A stretch of DNA of 22,321 bases from the NCBI GenBank assembly GCA_003170875.1, contig PMYJ01000244.1:1-22321 (forward strand), written 5' to 3'. The translations under genes were made by a program, and so were the position numbers. Position 1 is the stretch's first letter, and each line of letters opens with the position of its first letter. The notes beneath the pieces were generated by a model, which did no database searches, was not told where the DNA came from, and saw nothing but the letters and a program-made list of their open reading frames with translations. Source of the DNA: Candidatus Dormiibacterota bacterium. GTDB lineage: Bacteria > Chloroflexota > Dormibacteria > Aeolococcales > Aeolococcaceae. Shown here in pieces: positions 7,404 through 14,208 of this stretch.

Positions 7404-7418
7404 GTGCCGATCTGGCAC
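7404..7418. promoter_or_regulatory. Second inverted repeat in the divergent intergenic region
   Basis: GTGCC (7404-7408) and GGCAC (7414-7418) are perfect arms around GATCT. The half-site TGGCACC occurs both here (7413-7419) and in the operator at 7370-7376, 43 bp apart or about four helical turns. This suggests an auxiliary site for the same regulator, between the divergent RHH and racemase operons. Confidence 0.3.
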
Positions 7419-7495
7419 CGGGACCTCCCGCGGCCTCCGTGAACCAGGCCGTGGACGCCGATTCCCCAGCGGCAGAGGGCCATCTCGGCACTGGC

Positions 7496-7501
7496 TACAC
7501 T
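7496..7501 (+). promoter_or_regulatory. Predicted -10 element of the racemase operon
   Basis: TACACT (TANNNT type, 4 of 6 to consensus) ends 10 bp before the ATG at 7512. Transcription would start only a few bases before the start codon, and the intervening AGCCGCCGAG is not a ribosome-binding site. A near-leaderless message is therefore likely. No good -35 was seen. Confidence 0.3.
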
Positions 7502-7511
7502 AGCCGCCGAG

Positions 7512-8681
7512 ATGGCCCCACCCGCGACCCCCGAATCGACACCGCCGGGTGTAGCGCAGACCGGGGCCGGGCCGCGGGTCGAGGCCGTGGAGCTGGTCCG
7601 GATCGCCATCCCCCTGGTGGCTCCCTTCCGCACCTCCTTCGGCGTCCAGACGGACCGCGACGTCCTCCTGGTCCACCTCCTCGGCGAGGCCGGAGAGGGC
7701 TGGGGCGAGTGCGTCGCGATGGTCGAGCCCGGATACTCGTCCGAGTACACCGAGGCCGCCGAGCAGCTGATCGGGCTGTACCTCCTGCCCCGGCTGCTGG
7801 CCCGCGAGCGGGTCACCGCCGCCGAACTGGGAGGCGTGCTCGCATCGGTCCGGGGGCACCGGATGGCCAAGGCCGCCCTGGAGATGGCCTGGCTGGACCT
7901 CGAGCTGCGGGTGGCGGGCAGGTCACTGGCCGAGTACCTGGGGGCGGTGCGCGCAGAGGTGGACTGCGGCGTCTCGGTGGGTATCACCGACACGACCGAG
8001 GAGCTGCTCGAGACGGTCGCCGGCTACCTGGGAGAGGGGTACCGCCGCATCAAGCTCAAGATCGAGCCCGGCCTCGACATCGAGCGGGTGCGGGCGGTGC
8101 GCGAGCGATTCGGGCCCGAGGTGCTCCTCCAGGTCGATGCCAACGCGGCGTACACCCTGGAGGACGCGGAGCACCTGGCCCGGCTCGATGAGTTCGGCCT
8201 GGTGCTGATCGAGCAGCCCCTGCCGGAGGAGCAGCTTCTCGGCCATGCCAAGCTGGCGCGGAGATTGGCGACGCCGATCTGCCTCGACGAGTCGATCCTC
8301 TCGGCGACGGTCGCCGCGGAGGCGATCGAGATGGGGGCGTGCAGCATCGTCAACATCAAGCCCGGGCGGGTCGGTGGCTACCTGGAGGCGAGGCGCATCC
8401 ACGACGTCTGCGCCGCCCTCGGGGTCCCCGTCTGGTGCGGCGGCATGCTCGAGACCGGGATCGGCAGGGCCGCCAACCTGGCCCTGGCGGCGCTGCCCGG
8501 CTTCACCCTGCCTGGCGACACCTCGGCATCCGACCGCTACTTCCACGAGGACATCACCGCACCCTTCGTGCTGGAGGCCGGCCGGCTGCGGGTGCCCACG
8601 GGAGCGGGGCTGGGCGTCGAGGTGCGGCGGGACGTGATCGACCGCATGACCACCCGGCGCTCGGTCGTGCGGCCGGGATGA
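7512..8681 (+). CDS. N-succinyl(acyl)amino-acid racemase / o-succinylbenzoate synthase family (MenC-like)
   Basis: A 389-residue enolase-superfamily enzyme of the NSAR/OSBS group. The N-terminal capping domain shows the family motif PLVAPFRTSFG. In the barrel, K181 and K183 (IKLKIEPG) and K283 (NIKPGRVGG) are the acid/base lysines. D209 (QVDANAAYT), E234 (LIEQPL) and D259 (CLDES) bind Mg2+, and WCGGMLETGIGRA is also diagnostic. OSBS acts in menaquinone synthesis and NSAR racemises N-succinyl amino acids; one protein may do both. The two following genes favour the racemase role. About 23 residues precede the usual family start; GTG 7587 is an alternative start. Its stop overlaps the next start (ATGA). 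No other men genes are in the window. Confidence 0.93.
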   Translation: MAPPATPESTPPGVAQTGAGPRVEAVELVRIAIPLVAPFRTSFGVQTDRDVLLVHLLGEAGEGWGECVAMVEPGYSSEYTEAAEQLIGLYLLPRLLARERVTAAELGGVLASVRGHRMAKAALEMAWLDLELRVAGRSLAEYLGAVRAEVDCGVSVGITDTTEELLETVAGYLGEGYRRIKLKIEPGLDIERVRAVRERFGPEVLLQVDANAAYTLEDAEHLARLDEFGLVLIEQPLPEEQLLGHAKLARRLATPICLDESILSATVAAEAIEMGACSIVNIKPGRVGGYLEARRIHDVCAALGVPVWCGGMLETGIGRAANLALAALPGFTLPGDTSASDRYFHEDITAPFVLEAGRLRVPTGAGLGVEVRRDVIDRMTTRRSVVRPG

Positions 8682-9571
8682 GGGAGCCGGGGGCCGGGGC
8701 TGCCGAGCTGGCGCGAGCAGCGGCGGCGAGTGCCGGCGTGACCGTCAACGAAGTCCACGAGGTCGACCAGCTCGGCGAGCTCAACCGGGTCATCGACGCC
8801 GTCTGGCACCGGGAGGGCGACGCCGTCACCATCGACATGCTCCGGGCCCTCGCGCACAGCGGCAACTGCATTCTTGCCGCCCGGTCGGGGACCGAGATGG
8901 TGGGCGCCACCGTCTCCTTCCGGGGCGTTCACGAGGGCCGGCCCACCCTCCACTCGCACATCACCGGGATCGTCCCCGGCTCCCAGCTGCGCGGGGTCGG
9001 TCTGGCCCTCAAGCTTCGGCAGCGCGCCTGGGCACTGGCCAACGGAATCGAATCGGTCACCTGGACCTTCGATCCGCTGGTCGCCCGCAACGCCCACTTC
9101 AACCTCACCAAGCTCGGAGCTGAGGCCGGCGAGTACCTGGTCGACTTCTACGGCCAGCTCCATGACGACGCCAACGGCGACGACGCCACGGATCGGCTCC
9201 TGGCGGTCTGGAGGCTGGAAAGCGCGCGGGTCGCGAGGGCGCTGGCAGGATGGACGCCAGCCCCGCCGGTCGAGGTCCTGCTCCGGCAGGGTGCCCCCGT
9301 GGTCCTCGACATCGGGGCCGGCGGCGACCCCCTGCTCGCCGGTTTGGCGGCGTGGGCCGGCACGACCGCGGCCCGTCCGGACCGGGCGCTGGCGCGCATC
9401 CCCGACGACATCCTCGCGGTGCGAAGCCGCGACCGCGGGCAGGCCGACGCGTGGCGAGGCGCACTCCGCGAGGTCATGACCACTCTCTTCGCGCAGGGCC
9501 TGCGGCCGGTGGGGGCCATCGCGCCGGGGTGGTACGTCTTCGCCCCCGACGGATCGGATTGGCCGGCGTGA
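8678..9571 (+). CDS. GNAT-family acyltransferase (COG3375 type), probable amino-acid N-succinyltransferase
   Basis: A 297-residue protein starting at the ATG that overlaps the racemase stop by 4 bp. The GNAT core is visible: VGATVSFRG is the strand before the substrate loop, and QLRGVGLALKLRQRAW (about 103-118) is the acyl-CoA pyrophosphate loop, Q-x-x-G-x-G/A. The following ESVTWTFDPLVARNAHFNLTKLG is characteristic of the COG3375 group found beside NSAR genes. By analogy with the Geobacillus kaustophilus pathway it would attach a succinyl group to D-amino acids, feeding the upstream racemase. The C-terminal 100 residues are poorly recognisable. Its stop overlaps the GTG of the next gene. Family assignment is good; the acyl donor and substrate are inferred. 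Confidence 0.85.
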   Translation: MREPGAGAAELARAAAASAGVTVNEVHEVDQLGELNRVIDAVWHREGDAVTIDMLRALAHSGNCILAARSGTEMVGATVSFRGVHEGRPTLHSHITGIVPGSQLRGVGLALKLRQRAWALANGIESVTWTFDPLVARNAHFNLTKLGAEAGEYLVDFYGQLHDDANGDDATDRLLAVWRLESARVARALAGWTPAPPVEVLLRQGAPVVLDIGAGGDPLLAGLAAWAGTTAARPDRALARIPDDILAVRSRDRGQADAWRGALREVMTTLFAQGLRPVGAIAPGWYVFAPDGSDWPA

Positions 9572-10719
9572 CCCCGACCCCGGCGGCGACGCCGGCTCGC
9601 GCGCTGCTCGAGGGTCTGCGCCACCGCCAGGCGGAGATGCTCGACTGCCTGGAGACCCTGGTCAACCAGGAGTCGCCGAGCGGCGATCCCGTGCTGCTCG
9701 GGGCGGCGCTCGACAGCGTCGACGGGATGCTGGTGCGCCTCGTCGGGAGCGGTGGCCAGCGGGTCGAGGCCGGCGGCGCCGCCCACCTCGTCTGGGAGAC
9801 GGGGCGGCCGCGCGCCCTCCTCCTCTGCCACGTCGACACCGTCTGGCCTCACGGCACGGTGGCACGCTGGCCATTCAGCGTCGAGGGTGGCAGGGCGACC
9901 GGCCCCGGGGTGGTGGACATGAAGGCGGGGATCGTCCAGGCTCTCTTCGCCCTCTCCGCGCTCGGCGCGCCGGAGGGCGTGCGCCTGCTGGTCACCACCG
10001 ACGAGGAGGTGGGATCGCCAAACTCCCGTGCGCTCATCGAGGAGCAGGCGTCGGGAATCGAAGCAGCACTGGTGCTGGAGGCCTCCTATGACGGTGCACT
10101 CAAGGTCGCACGCAAGGGGACGGCGCAGTACACCGTCCGCATCAACGGGCGGGCCTGGCACGCGTCGGAGCCCGCCCGGGGGGCCAACGCGTCCCTGGAG
10201 ATGGCGCGGCAGATGCTCGACGTGGCCGGCCTCGCCGACACGCAGCTGGGGACCACCGCGACCCCCACCCTGGCGTCGGCGGGGACGACCGCCAACACGG
10301 TGCCCGCGCATGCGGAGTTCCGGGTCGATTCGCGCGCCGCGTCGACGGCCGAGCTGGAACGGATCGAGAGGGCCATGCGGGGGCTGCGGCCGCACCTGGA
10401 TGGCACGGAGATCACGGTGCTGGGCGGGATCGACCGCGCACCGATGTCCCGCGAGATCTCGCGCGGGCTGTTCGAGAGAGCTCGGGCCCTGGCGGCGAGC
10501 CTCGGGCTGCCTCCCCTCCGGGGGGTGCTCGCCCCGGGAGGCTCGGATGGCCAGTTCACCGCCGCTCTGGGCGTTGCCACTCTCGATGGCCTCGGCGCCG
10601 TCGGCGGCCACGCCCACGCCGAGGGGGAGTGGGTCGAGGTCGAGCGCATGCCGGAGCGGGCCGCGCTGCTCGCCACCCTGCTCGAGGACATCCTCGAGGG
10701 GCCCGGAGGATCCGTGTAG
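9568..10719 (+). CDS. M20-family metallo-deacylase/peptidase, probable N-succinyl-L-amino-acid desuccinylase
   Basis: A 383-residue cytosolic M20 zinc hydrolase resembling carboxypeptidase G2 and ArgE. The metal and catalytic residues are readable: H88-x-D90 (LLLCHVDTVWPHG), D117 (GPGVVDMKAG), E146/E147 (TTDEEVGS), E171 (LVLEASYDG) and a C-terminal His in GGHAHAEGEW (348 or 350). The dimerisation domain includes NGRAWHASEPARGANA. The GTG start at 9568 overlaps the GNAT stop (GTGA). As the last gene of the racemase operon it would hydrolyse N-succinyl-L-amino acids, making D-to-L conversion irreversible. M20 enzymes act on many amide substrates, so activity on N-succinyl amino acids rests on gene context. 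Confidence 0.9.
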   Translation: MTPTPAATPARALLEGLRHRQAEMLDCLETLVNQESPSGDPVLLGAALDSVDGMLVRLVGSGGQRVEAGGAAHLVWETGRPRALLLCHVDTVWPHGTVARWPFSVEGGRATGPGVVDMKAGIVQALFALSALGAPEGVRLLVTTDEEVGSPNSRALIEEQASGIEAALVLEASYDGALKVARKGTAQYTVRINGRAWHASEPARGANASLEMARQMLDVAGLADTQLGTTATPTLASAGTTANTVPAHAEFRVDSRAASTAELERIERAMRGLRPHLDGTEITVLGGIDRAPMSREISRGLFERARALAASLGLPPLRGVLAPGGSDGQFTAALGVATLDGLGAVGGHAHAEGEWVEVERMPERAALLATLLEDILEGPGGSV

Positions 10720-10730
10720 GGCGGGTCCTC
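10681..10730. repeat. Inverted repeats at the 3' end of the M20 gene
   Basis: CTCGAGGA (10681-10688) and TCCTCGAG (10691-10698) are perfect 8-bp arms around CA, inside the last codons of the M20 gene. A second, imperfect stem pairs GAGGATCC (10706-10713) with GGGTCCTC (10723-10730; 7 of 8) across the stop codon and into the convergent gene. They may act together in 3'-end formation for the convergent pair, which is separated by only 9 bp. No T-tract is present. Confidence 0.3.
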
Positions 10731-11034
10731 AGACGGCGGGGTCGCCGGCCCGACCGGTGGCCTCACGCCAGGTGATCGGCCCGCCCATGGTCTGGAGGAT
10801 GGCCGAGACAGAGGTGAGGTCGTCCTCGGCCTCGCGGATGGCGGCGATCCTCTCCGCGAGGGAGCGTGCGGCGGCAGGATCGTCCTCGTGCCGCTGGCGC
10901 GCCTCCAGTGAGAGGCGGACCCGCCACAGGCGCGTGGCGAGGGCGTCGGCGGTCGAGGTGGAGATGTCCCGACACTCCGAGTCGGCCCACTCCAGGAGAT
11001 CGGGTAGAGATGTGGTATCGGCGGTTGCTCCCAC
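10729..11034 (-). CDS. Hypothetical protein, 101 residues
   Basis: An unrecognised small, acidic, probably helical protein rich in Ala, Arg, Asp and Glu, with segments such as LPDLLEWADSECRD and RSLAERIAAIREAEDDL. There is no signal peptide, membrane span or metal motif. The start is a GTG (11034) without a ribosome-binding site, but TAGACT, a TANNNT-type -10, sits 7 bp upstream, consistent with a leaderless message. The reading frame fills the space between convergent and same-strand neighbours with little overlap, which supports it as real. No function can be proposed. Confidence 0.55.
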   Translation of the reverse strand: MGATADTTSLPDLLEWADSECRDISTSTADALATRLWRVRLSLEARQRHEDDPAAARSLAERIAAIREAEDDLTSVSAILQTMGGPITWREATGRAGDPAV

Positions 11035-11041
11035 GGCGGCC

Positions 11042-11047
11042 AGTCTA
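11042..11047 (-). promoter_or_regulatory. Predicted -10 element of the 101-residue gene
   Basis: TAGACT on the minus strand (4 of 6 to TATAAT) ends 7 bp before the GTG at 11034, so transcription should start at or beside the start codon. No convincing -35 was seen. The spacer GGCCGCC resembles the one behind the racemase -10. Confidence 0.3.
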
Positions 11048-11140
11048 TCGACGGAGCGAGCGGGTCATTCGCGCCGTCGCCGGTATGCGTCGTGGCGTGA
11101 TCGGGTCGTGACCTCCGTGACCATTTGGCCAGTGGGACCG

Positions 11141-11168
11141 GGCACCGGCCGGCCCGCGGCCCGGCGCC
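11141..11168 (-). terminator. GC-rich hairpin downstream of the adenine deaminase gene
   Basis: As minus-strand RNA, GGCGCCGG (11161-11168) pairs over eight positions, with one G-U pair, with CCGGUGCC (11141-11148). A 12-nt GC-rich loop separates them. It lies about 50 bp after the deaminase stop. There is no U-tract, so termination would be non-classical. The rest of 11048-11215 shows nothing else that I recognise. Confidence 0.3.
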
Positions 11169-11215
11169 TTCGGGATGACCCTCCGCTGAGGAGAGGCCGG
11201 GTCGCGGGTTGCGGG

Positions 11216-12322
11216 CTACCGGCCCGCCGGCGAGTACTCTCCCAGCTCCACCAGATATCGGGCCCGCTCGGCGTCGCTGAGGAAGGCGGCCCGAAACGAG
11301 TTCCCGGCGAGCTGGACGAGCTGGTCGTCGTCGATGCCGAGGTCGCGCTGGATGAGCCGGTAGTTGTCGTCGATGTAGCCGCCGAAGTAGGCGGGGTCGT
11401 CGGAGTTGACGGTGACCAGCAGGCCGGCCTCGATCATCGCGGGGAGGGGGTGATCCTCCATGCGACCGACCGCCCCAAGGCGCACGTTCGAGAGCGGGCA
11501 GACGGTCAGTGGGACCTGCTCGTCGCGCAGGCGCGCCACCAGCGCTGGGTCCTCCAGACAGCGGTTCCCGTGATCGATGCGGGCGACCCGCAGCAGGTCG
11601 ATCGCCTCCCAGATGTAGCCGGGGGGCCCCTCCTCTCCGGCGTGGGCGACACAGCGGAAGCCCTCGCGCCGGGCGCGGTCAAACAACTCGACGAATTCCG
11701 ACGGAGGGTGGCCCACCTCGGCGGAGTCCAGCCCCACCGCGACGATGCGATCCCGGTACAGCAGGGCCGACTCCAGAGCCTCCATCGCCGAGCCCAGACT
11801 GCGATCCCGCAGGAAGCACATGATCAGCCGGGTCGAGATGCCGTACCGCTCCTCGCTGGCGGCGAGCACCGACCAGAGACCGTCGACGACCGTGGCCATC
11901 GGCACCCCGCGCTCGATGTGCGCCTGCGGATCGAAGAAGATCTCGGCGTGGCGGACACCCTGTGCGCGGGCGCGGCCCAGGTAGCCGCTGGCCAGGTCCG
12001 CGAAGTCCTCCTCGGTGCGGAGCACGGCCATGGTCTCGAAGTAGACGTCGAGGAAGGACTGGAGGTTATGGAATCGGTATCGCGCGCGCAGCTCCGCCGC
12101 ATCCGCGTAGGCAAGGGGCAGCCGGTTGCGCTCGGCGACCTCGAGGGCGAGCTCCGGCTCGAGCGTGCCCTCGATGTGGAGGTGCAGCTCCGCCTTGGGG
12201 ATCGGAGCGAGTGGGCGATCAGCGATCCGGGGACAATACCCCTTCCGCCGGGACCGGGGAACCGAGCTCCCGGGCGATGCCGTCCGCCCAGGCGTCGATC
12301 GCCTCCCAATCGCGGAAGTCAC
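11216..12322 (-). CDS. Adenine deaminase, type 2 (adenosine deaminase-like amidohydrolase)
   Basis: A zinc amidohydrolase of the COG1816 family. The motifs are PKAELHLHIEGTLEPEL (HxH metal site), VGLDSAEVGHPPSEF, VAHAGEEGPPGYIWEA (metal His and catalytic Glu), RIDHGNRCLED, PLTVCPLSNVRLG and VTVNSDDPAYFGGY (Asp ligand). The HAGEEGPP-YIWEA and PAYFGGY forms match the adenine deaminase (Aah1-like) branch better than true adenosine deaminase, so adenine to hypoxanthine in purine salvage is most likely. The start is unclear: conserved sequence begins about 35 codons after GTG 12322, which has no ribosome-binding site. No ATG, GTG or TTG lies in frame between them. The gene overlaps the flavodoxin gene by about 100 bp if this start is used. 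Confidence 0.88.
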   Translation of the reverse strand: MTSAIGRRSTPGRTASPGSSVPRSRRKGYCPRIADRPLAPIPKAELHLHIEGTLEPELALEVAERNRLPLAYADAAELRARYRFHNLQSFLDVYFETMAVLRTEEDFADLASGYLGRARAQGVRHAEIFFDPQAHIERGVPMATVVDGLWSVLAASEERYGISTRLIMCFLRDRSLGSAMEALESALLYRDRIVAVGLDSAEVGHPPSEFVELFDRARREGFRCVAHAGEEGPPGYIWEAIDLLRVARIDHGNRCLEDPALVARLRDEQVPLTVCPLSNVRLGAVGRMEDHPLPAMIEAGLLVTVNSDDPAYFGGYIDDNYRLIQRDLGIDDDQLVQLAGNSFRAAFLSDAERARYLVELGEYSPAGR

Positions 12323-12779
12323 CCTCGATGAACAGCTTCCCGGCGCCCGGCATCCTTCCCATGACCCGGTGAGCCCCGCGCAGCTTGCTGCGATCGAGAG
12401 CACCGAAGAACACCTTCTGATCGAGGGTGCCGACGGCCGTGGCCAGCTCGCCGAACTCCTTGGGAGTCGCCGCCACCAGCACGTCGCGCCCCTTCGCGTC
12501 CGTGGTCGCGGTCCCGATCGGCCCGCTGCTGAAGAGCCACACCGGCCTCATGGAGAGAACCGCGCGGTGAGCCTGCGTGAAATCCCTGGCCACCTTCATC
12601 CACGAGCCCATGTACGCGGCACTCCCGATCACGAAGGCGTCATAGCCGGCCAGGTCGCCGGCATCCTTCACGGACCGCACCTCGACCTGCTGACCGGCGC
12701 CGGTCAACCTGGCACCGATGCGCTCGGCGATCCCCTGCGTGGCGCCGTATCGACTGGCATAGGCGACGAGTGTTGTCAT
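12219..12779 (-). CDS. Flavodoxin-domain protein (HemG/menaquinone-dependent protoporphyrinogen oxidase-like)
   Basis: A 186-residue FMN protein. The N-terminus TTLVAYASRYGATQGIAERI contains the phosphate-binding loop of flavodoxins (T/S-x-x-G-x-T), here SRYGATQ. AYDAFVIGSAAYMGSWMK-type sequence (GYDAFVIGSAAYMGSW) and WLFSSGPIG follow, as in the Flavodoxin_5 group that includes HemG. ATG 12779 is chosen because GGAGGAAGAG lies just upstream; the frame is open further up but without family similarity. The end of the gene overlaps the start region of the adenine deaminase, so the two are probably co-transcribed. The electron partner and the HemG activity itself are not proven. Confidence 0.88.
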   Translation of the reverse strand: MTTLVAYASRYGATQGIAERIGARLTGAGQQVEVRSVKDAGDLAGYDAFVIGSAAYMGSWMKVARDFTQAHRAVLSMRPVWLFSSGPIGTATTDAKGRDVLVAATPKEFGELATAVGTLDQKVFFGALDRSKLRGAHRVMGRMPGAGKLFIEGDFRDWEAIDAWADGIARELGSPVPAEGVLSPDR

Positions 12780-12914
12780 CGTCTCTTCCTCCCCGTAGAT
12801 CATCCTCTGCCGCCGATGGCAATAACAGGGTCCTCCGAACCGTCTGGGCTCGTGGCCTTTGACACGGATCCGCGCCTCGGCGGTCGCGCAGCCCGCTGCC
12901 GGCGACCACGCCGA

Positions 12915-12947
12915 GATTGTCAATCCGGGAGAGGGCGATTATCAATT
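12915..12947. promoter_or_regulatory. Tandem 11-bp operator-like repeats (22-bp period)
   Basis: GATTGTCAATC (12915-12925, a perfect 5-1-5 palindrome) and GATTATCAATT (12937-12947) match at 9 of 11 positions and start exactly 22 bp apart, two helical turns. They overlap the -35 and -10 elements of the predicted importer promoter. The spacing suggests two dimers of one regulator on the same DNA face. The regulator is not identifiable here. Confidence 0.5.
12917..12945 (+). promoter_or_regulatory. Predicted promoter of the ABC importer operon
   Basis: TTGTCA (12917-12922; 5 of 6) and TATCAA (12940-12945; 4 of 6) are separated by 17 bp. The leader to the ATG at 13076 would be about 120 nt. The remainder of the 12780-13075 intergenic region, between the divergent flavodoxin and binding-protein genes, shows no further gene that I can support. 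Confidence 0.45.
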
Positions 12948-13075
12948 CGCTAACGCCTGGAGAAGATGTGGATGAGCCGGATTCACGCCGTGCTTTTGTA
13001 CGGTTGCGAACCAGAAAGGGCTCCCCGCATGATCCCCGCCGTAGGGTCAACGTCACTCGGAAGGGGAAGCAGGTT

Positions 13076-14179
13076 ATGAAGGGAAGCGCAGCCAGGGCCG
13101 CGTGCCTCGGTCTCGCGTTGACGGTCGTGGGGACGCTCGCCGCGTGCGGCGGATCCAGCGACTCCTCGTGGTCGACCGCGACATCCGCGGCGTCCAACGG
13201 CGGCATGAGCGCATTGGTCACCGCGGCGAAGGCGGAGGGCCAGCTCAATGTCATCGCCCTGCCGCTCAACTGGGCAAACTACGGCAGCATCATCAAGGAC
13301 TTCGAGGCCAAGTACGGCATCAAGATCAACCAGGCCAACCCCCAGGGAAGCAGCCAGGACGAGGTCAACGCCGTGAAGTCCGAGGCCGGCACGAGCAAGG
13401 CGCCGGACGTCCTGGACATCGGGATGGCGGTGGCCTGGGCAAACACCAGCCTCTTCGCCCCGTACGAGGTCTCCGAGTGGTCGGACATCCCAACCAATCA
13501 GAAGGATGCCAGCGGCCTCTGGTATCAGGACTACGGCGGCTACATGTCGATCGGCTACGACTCGAGCAAGTACACCGTCACCTCGGTGTCGGACCTGCTC
13601 ACGCCCGCGTTCAAGAGCGCGGTCGCGCTCAACGGTGACCCGACCGAGGCCAACGCGGCGCTCAACGGGGTCATGATGGCGTCGCTCGCCAACGGCGGAT
13701 CGATCAGCAACATCGGCCCCGGCGTCAGCTTCTTCAAGTCGCTGAACGCGGCCGGCAACTTCGTGCCGGTCACGGCCACCGCGGCCACCATCGACAACGG
13801 GACCACCCCCGTGGTCTTCGACTGGGACTACCTCAACTCGGCGAGCGTGGTGAACCTTCCCAGTTGGAAGGTGTTCGTCCCGTCCAGCGCGATCCTGGGT
13901 GGCTATTACGCCCAGGCGATCACCAAGACCGCACCCCACCCGGCCGCAGCCAGACTCTGGGAGGAGTACCTCTACTCCGCCGCCGGCCAGAACCTCTGGC
14001 TGCAGGGGGGTGCGCGCCCCGTCGAGATGACCGCGATGCAGACCAGCGGCACCCTCAACCAGACCTACGCGGCGGCGCTCCCGGCCGTGAGCGGGTCGCC
14101 GGTGACCCTGGATCAGAGCCAGGCGTCTGCCGCAGCCTCCTACCTCGCCAGCAACTGGTCTGCGGCCGTCGGCAGTTGA
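13076..14179 (+). CDS. ABC importer substrate-binding lipoprotein (PotD/Fbp-like class)
   Basis: A 367-residue exported protein. Positions 1-23 form a lipoprotein signal peptide ending in the lipobox LAAC, with C24 lipidated, so it should be anchored on the outer face of the membrane. The mature part fits the extracellular solute-binding protein type 1/6 fold: LNVIALPLNWANYGSIIKDF, then DVLDIGMAVAWAN, TPVVFDWDYLN and WEEYLYSAAGQNLWLQGGARPVE. This class binds polyamines, ferric ions, sulfate or aminoethylphosphonate. ATG 13076 is chosen because AAGGGGAAG lies just upstream. It begins a five-gene operon ending in a metallophosphoesterase, which suggests a phosphorus-containing substrate; the sequence alone does not decide. 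Confidence 0.93.
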   Translation: MKGSAARAACLGLALTVVGTLAACGGSSDSSWSTATSAASNGGMSALVTAAKAEGQLNVIALPLNWANYGSIIKDFEAKYGIKINQANPQGSSQDEVNAVKSEAGTSKAPDVLDIGMAVAWANTSLFAPYEVSEWSDIPTNQKDASGLWYQDYGGYMSIGYDSSKYTVTSVSDLLTPAFKSAVALNGDPTEANAALNGVMMASLANGGSISNIGPGVSFFKSLNAAGNFVPVTATAATIDNGTTPVVFDWDYLNSASVVNLPSWKVFVPSSAILGGYYAQAITKTAPHPAAARLWEEYLYSAAGQNLWLQGGARPVEMTAMQTSGTLNQTYAAALPAVSGSPVTLDQSQASAAASYLASNWSAAVGS

Positions 14180-14208
14180 CCGCAGTCGCCGTCTCGGAAG
14201 CAGCGTAT

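Noticed and set aside
10028..12331. Long plus-strand open frame (767 codons) across the M20 end and opposite the deaminase gene.
   Set aside because: It spans three real genes on both strands and has Arg/Ser/Pro-rich shadow composition.
12915..12947. Standard PHO box before the importer with phosphoesterase.
   Set aside because: PHO boxes are direct repeats at an 11-bp period. Here the period is 22 bp with no matching unit between, and each unit is itself near-palindromic.
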